Source of the DNA: Microbacterium testaceum StLB037
Lineage (GTDB): Bacteria; Actinomycetota; Actinomycetes; Actinomycetales; Microbacteriaceae
Direction: 5' to 3'
Assembly: GCF_900104345.1 (NCBI RefSeq)
Contig: NZ_FNJN01000001.1
Coordinates: forward strand, 310,001-374,000
Length of the DNA: 64,000 nt
Positions within the stretch are counted from its first letter, which is position 1; every line of letters starts with the position of its first letter. Positions 63,784 through 64,000 of the stretch are shown one piece after another. The notes below the pieces were generated by a model. The model had not been told where the DNA came from, searched no databases, and saw only the letters and a program-made list of their open reading frames with translations. Position numbers and translations under genes: made by a program.

Positions 63784-64000
63784 GGTATCTGCTCGACACG
63801 CACACGCTCCTCTGGGCGCTGACCGCCCCGGATCGCCTCGGCCCGGCCTCCTCGACGATCCTCGCCGACCCGTCGTCGACGATCGTCGTGTCCGCCGCCT
63901 CGGCGTGGGAGATCTCGACGAAGCAGAGGATCGGCAAGCTCCCGCACGCTGACGCGCTCGTCGGGGGCTACGCGCGCCATCTCGATCGCCTCGGCGCGGA
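63780..64000 (+). CDS. PIN-domain toxin, VapC-like (cut by window edge)
   Basis: Seventy-three residues are visible. The start RYLLDTHTLLWAL carries the first catalytic Asp of the PIN fold, and 'VVSAASAWEISTKQRIGKL' holds the conserved Ser and Glu. The C-terminal acidic residues lie outside the window. PIN toxins are Mg2+-dependent RNases, often cutting tRNA. The GTG start overlaps the antitoxin stop. Similarity is to the COG3744-type branch paired with Phd antitoxins. Confidence 0.85.
   Translation, partial: MRYLLDTHTLLWALTAPDRLGPASSTILADPSSTIVVSAASAWEISTKQRIGKLPHADALVGGYARHLDRLGA

Overview
The window is a contiguous piece of a high-GC (about 70%) actinobacterial chromosome, most likely Microbacterium or a close relative in Microbacteriaceae. 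This rests on codon use, on many GTG starts and 4-nt stop/start overlaps, on a DUF7882-type small protein typical of that family at the left edge, and on gene order. The core block argS - lysA - hom - thrC - thrB - rho - prfA - prmC - tsaC - wecA - atpI-like - atpBEFHAGDC matches, in order, the Rv1292-Rv1311 region of Mycobacterium tuberculosis as I remember it. The differences are no rpmE between rho and prfA, a DUF2993 gene after argS, and an inserted grpB/amidase/cysE/cysK group. No rRNA, CRISPR array, insertion sequence, integrase or replication origin was seen.

Layout. 1-4.2 kb: small accessory genes (a DUF7882 fragment, a MarR regulator, several orphan proteins) and the RNA ligase rtcB. 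4.3-7.5 kb: tRNA-Arg(CCG), small membrane and DUF2188 proteins, a Ser/Thr kinase with an overlapping lipoprotein gene, and a transglutaminase-like protein. 7.6-32.5 kb: the core block (arginyl-tRNA synthesis, Lys/Thr biosynthesis, Rho, release factor and its methyltransferase, cysteine synthesis, tRNA t6A synthesis, lipid-linked glycan initiation, ATP synthase). 32.5-38.6 kb: yaaA, a DUF5684-like membrane protein, an aldo/keto reductase, a PP2C phosphatase, an APC permease and an asparaginase. 38.9-43.4 kb: two large exported proteins, the second a metallophosphoesterase with a LAATG sortase-type anchor. 44.7-52.3 kb: a glycerol/dihydroxyacetone region (glpK, glpF, glpD, a SorC-type regulator, dhaKLM). 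52.4-62.2 kb: plsC, an FKBP lipoprotein, dxr, a Mur ligase, rseP, a fused anthranilate synthase behind a tryptophan attenuator, and ispG. 62.3-64 kb: a BenE-type transporter and a type II toxin-antitoxin pair cut by the window edge.

How the parts work together. PrmC modifies the release factor made by prfA. LysA, Hom, ThrC and ThrB form the aspartate-family branch. CysE and CysK make cysteine. GlpF, GlpK and GlpD route glycerol to dihydroxyacetone phosphate, and DhaKLM does the same for dihydroxyacetone through a PTS-linked kinase. Dxr and IspG belong to the MEP isoprenoid pathway and flank RseP, as in many actinobacteria.

Most notable observations: a complete Trp attenuator (leader peptide MRAHTSWWPTV, antiterminator, terminator) before the fused TrpE-TrpG gene; an abundant heptamer GGATGCC/GGCATCC that forces otherwise rare codons and forms inverted pairs; many TANNNT boxes 6-11 nt before start codons, suggesting leaderless mRNAs; and an atpB whose conserved N-terminus has no ATG/GTG/TTG, only a CTG overlapping the stop of an 8-codon upstream ORF.
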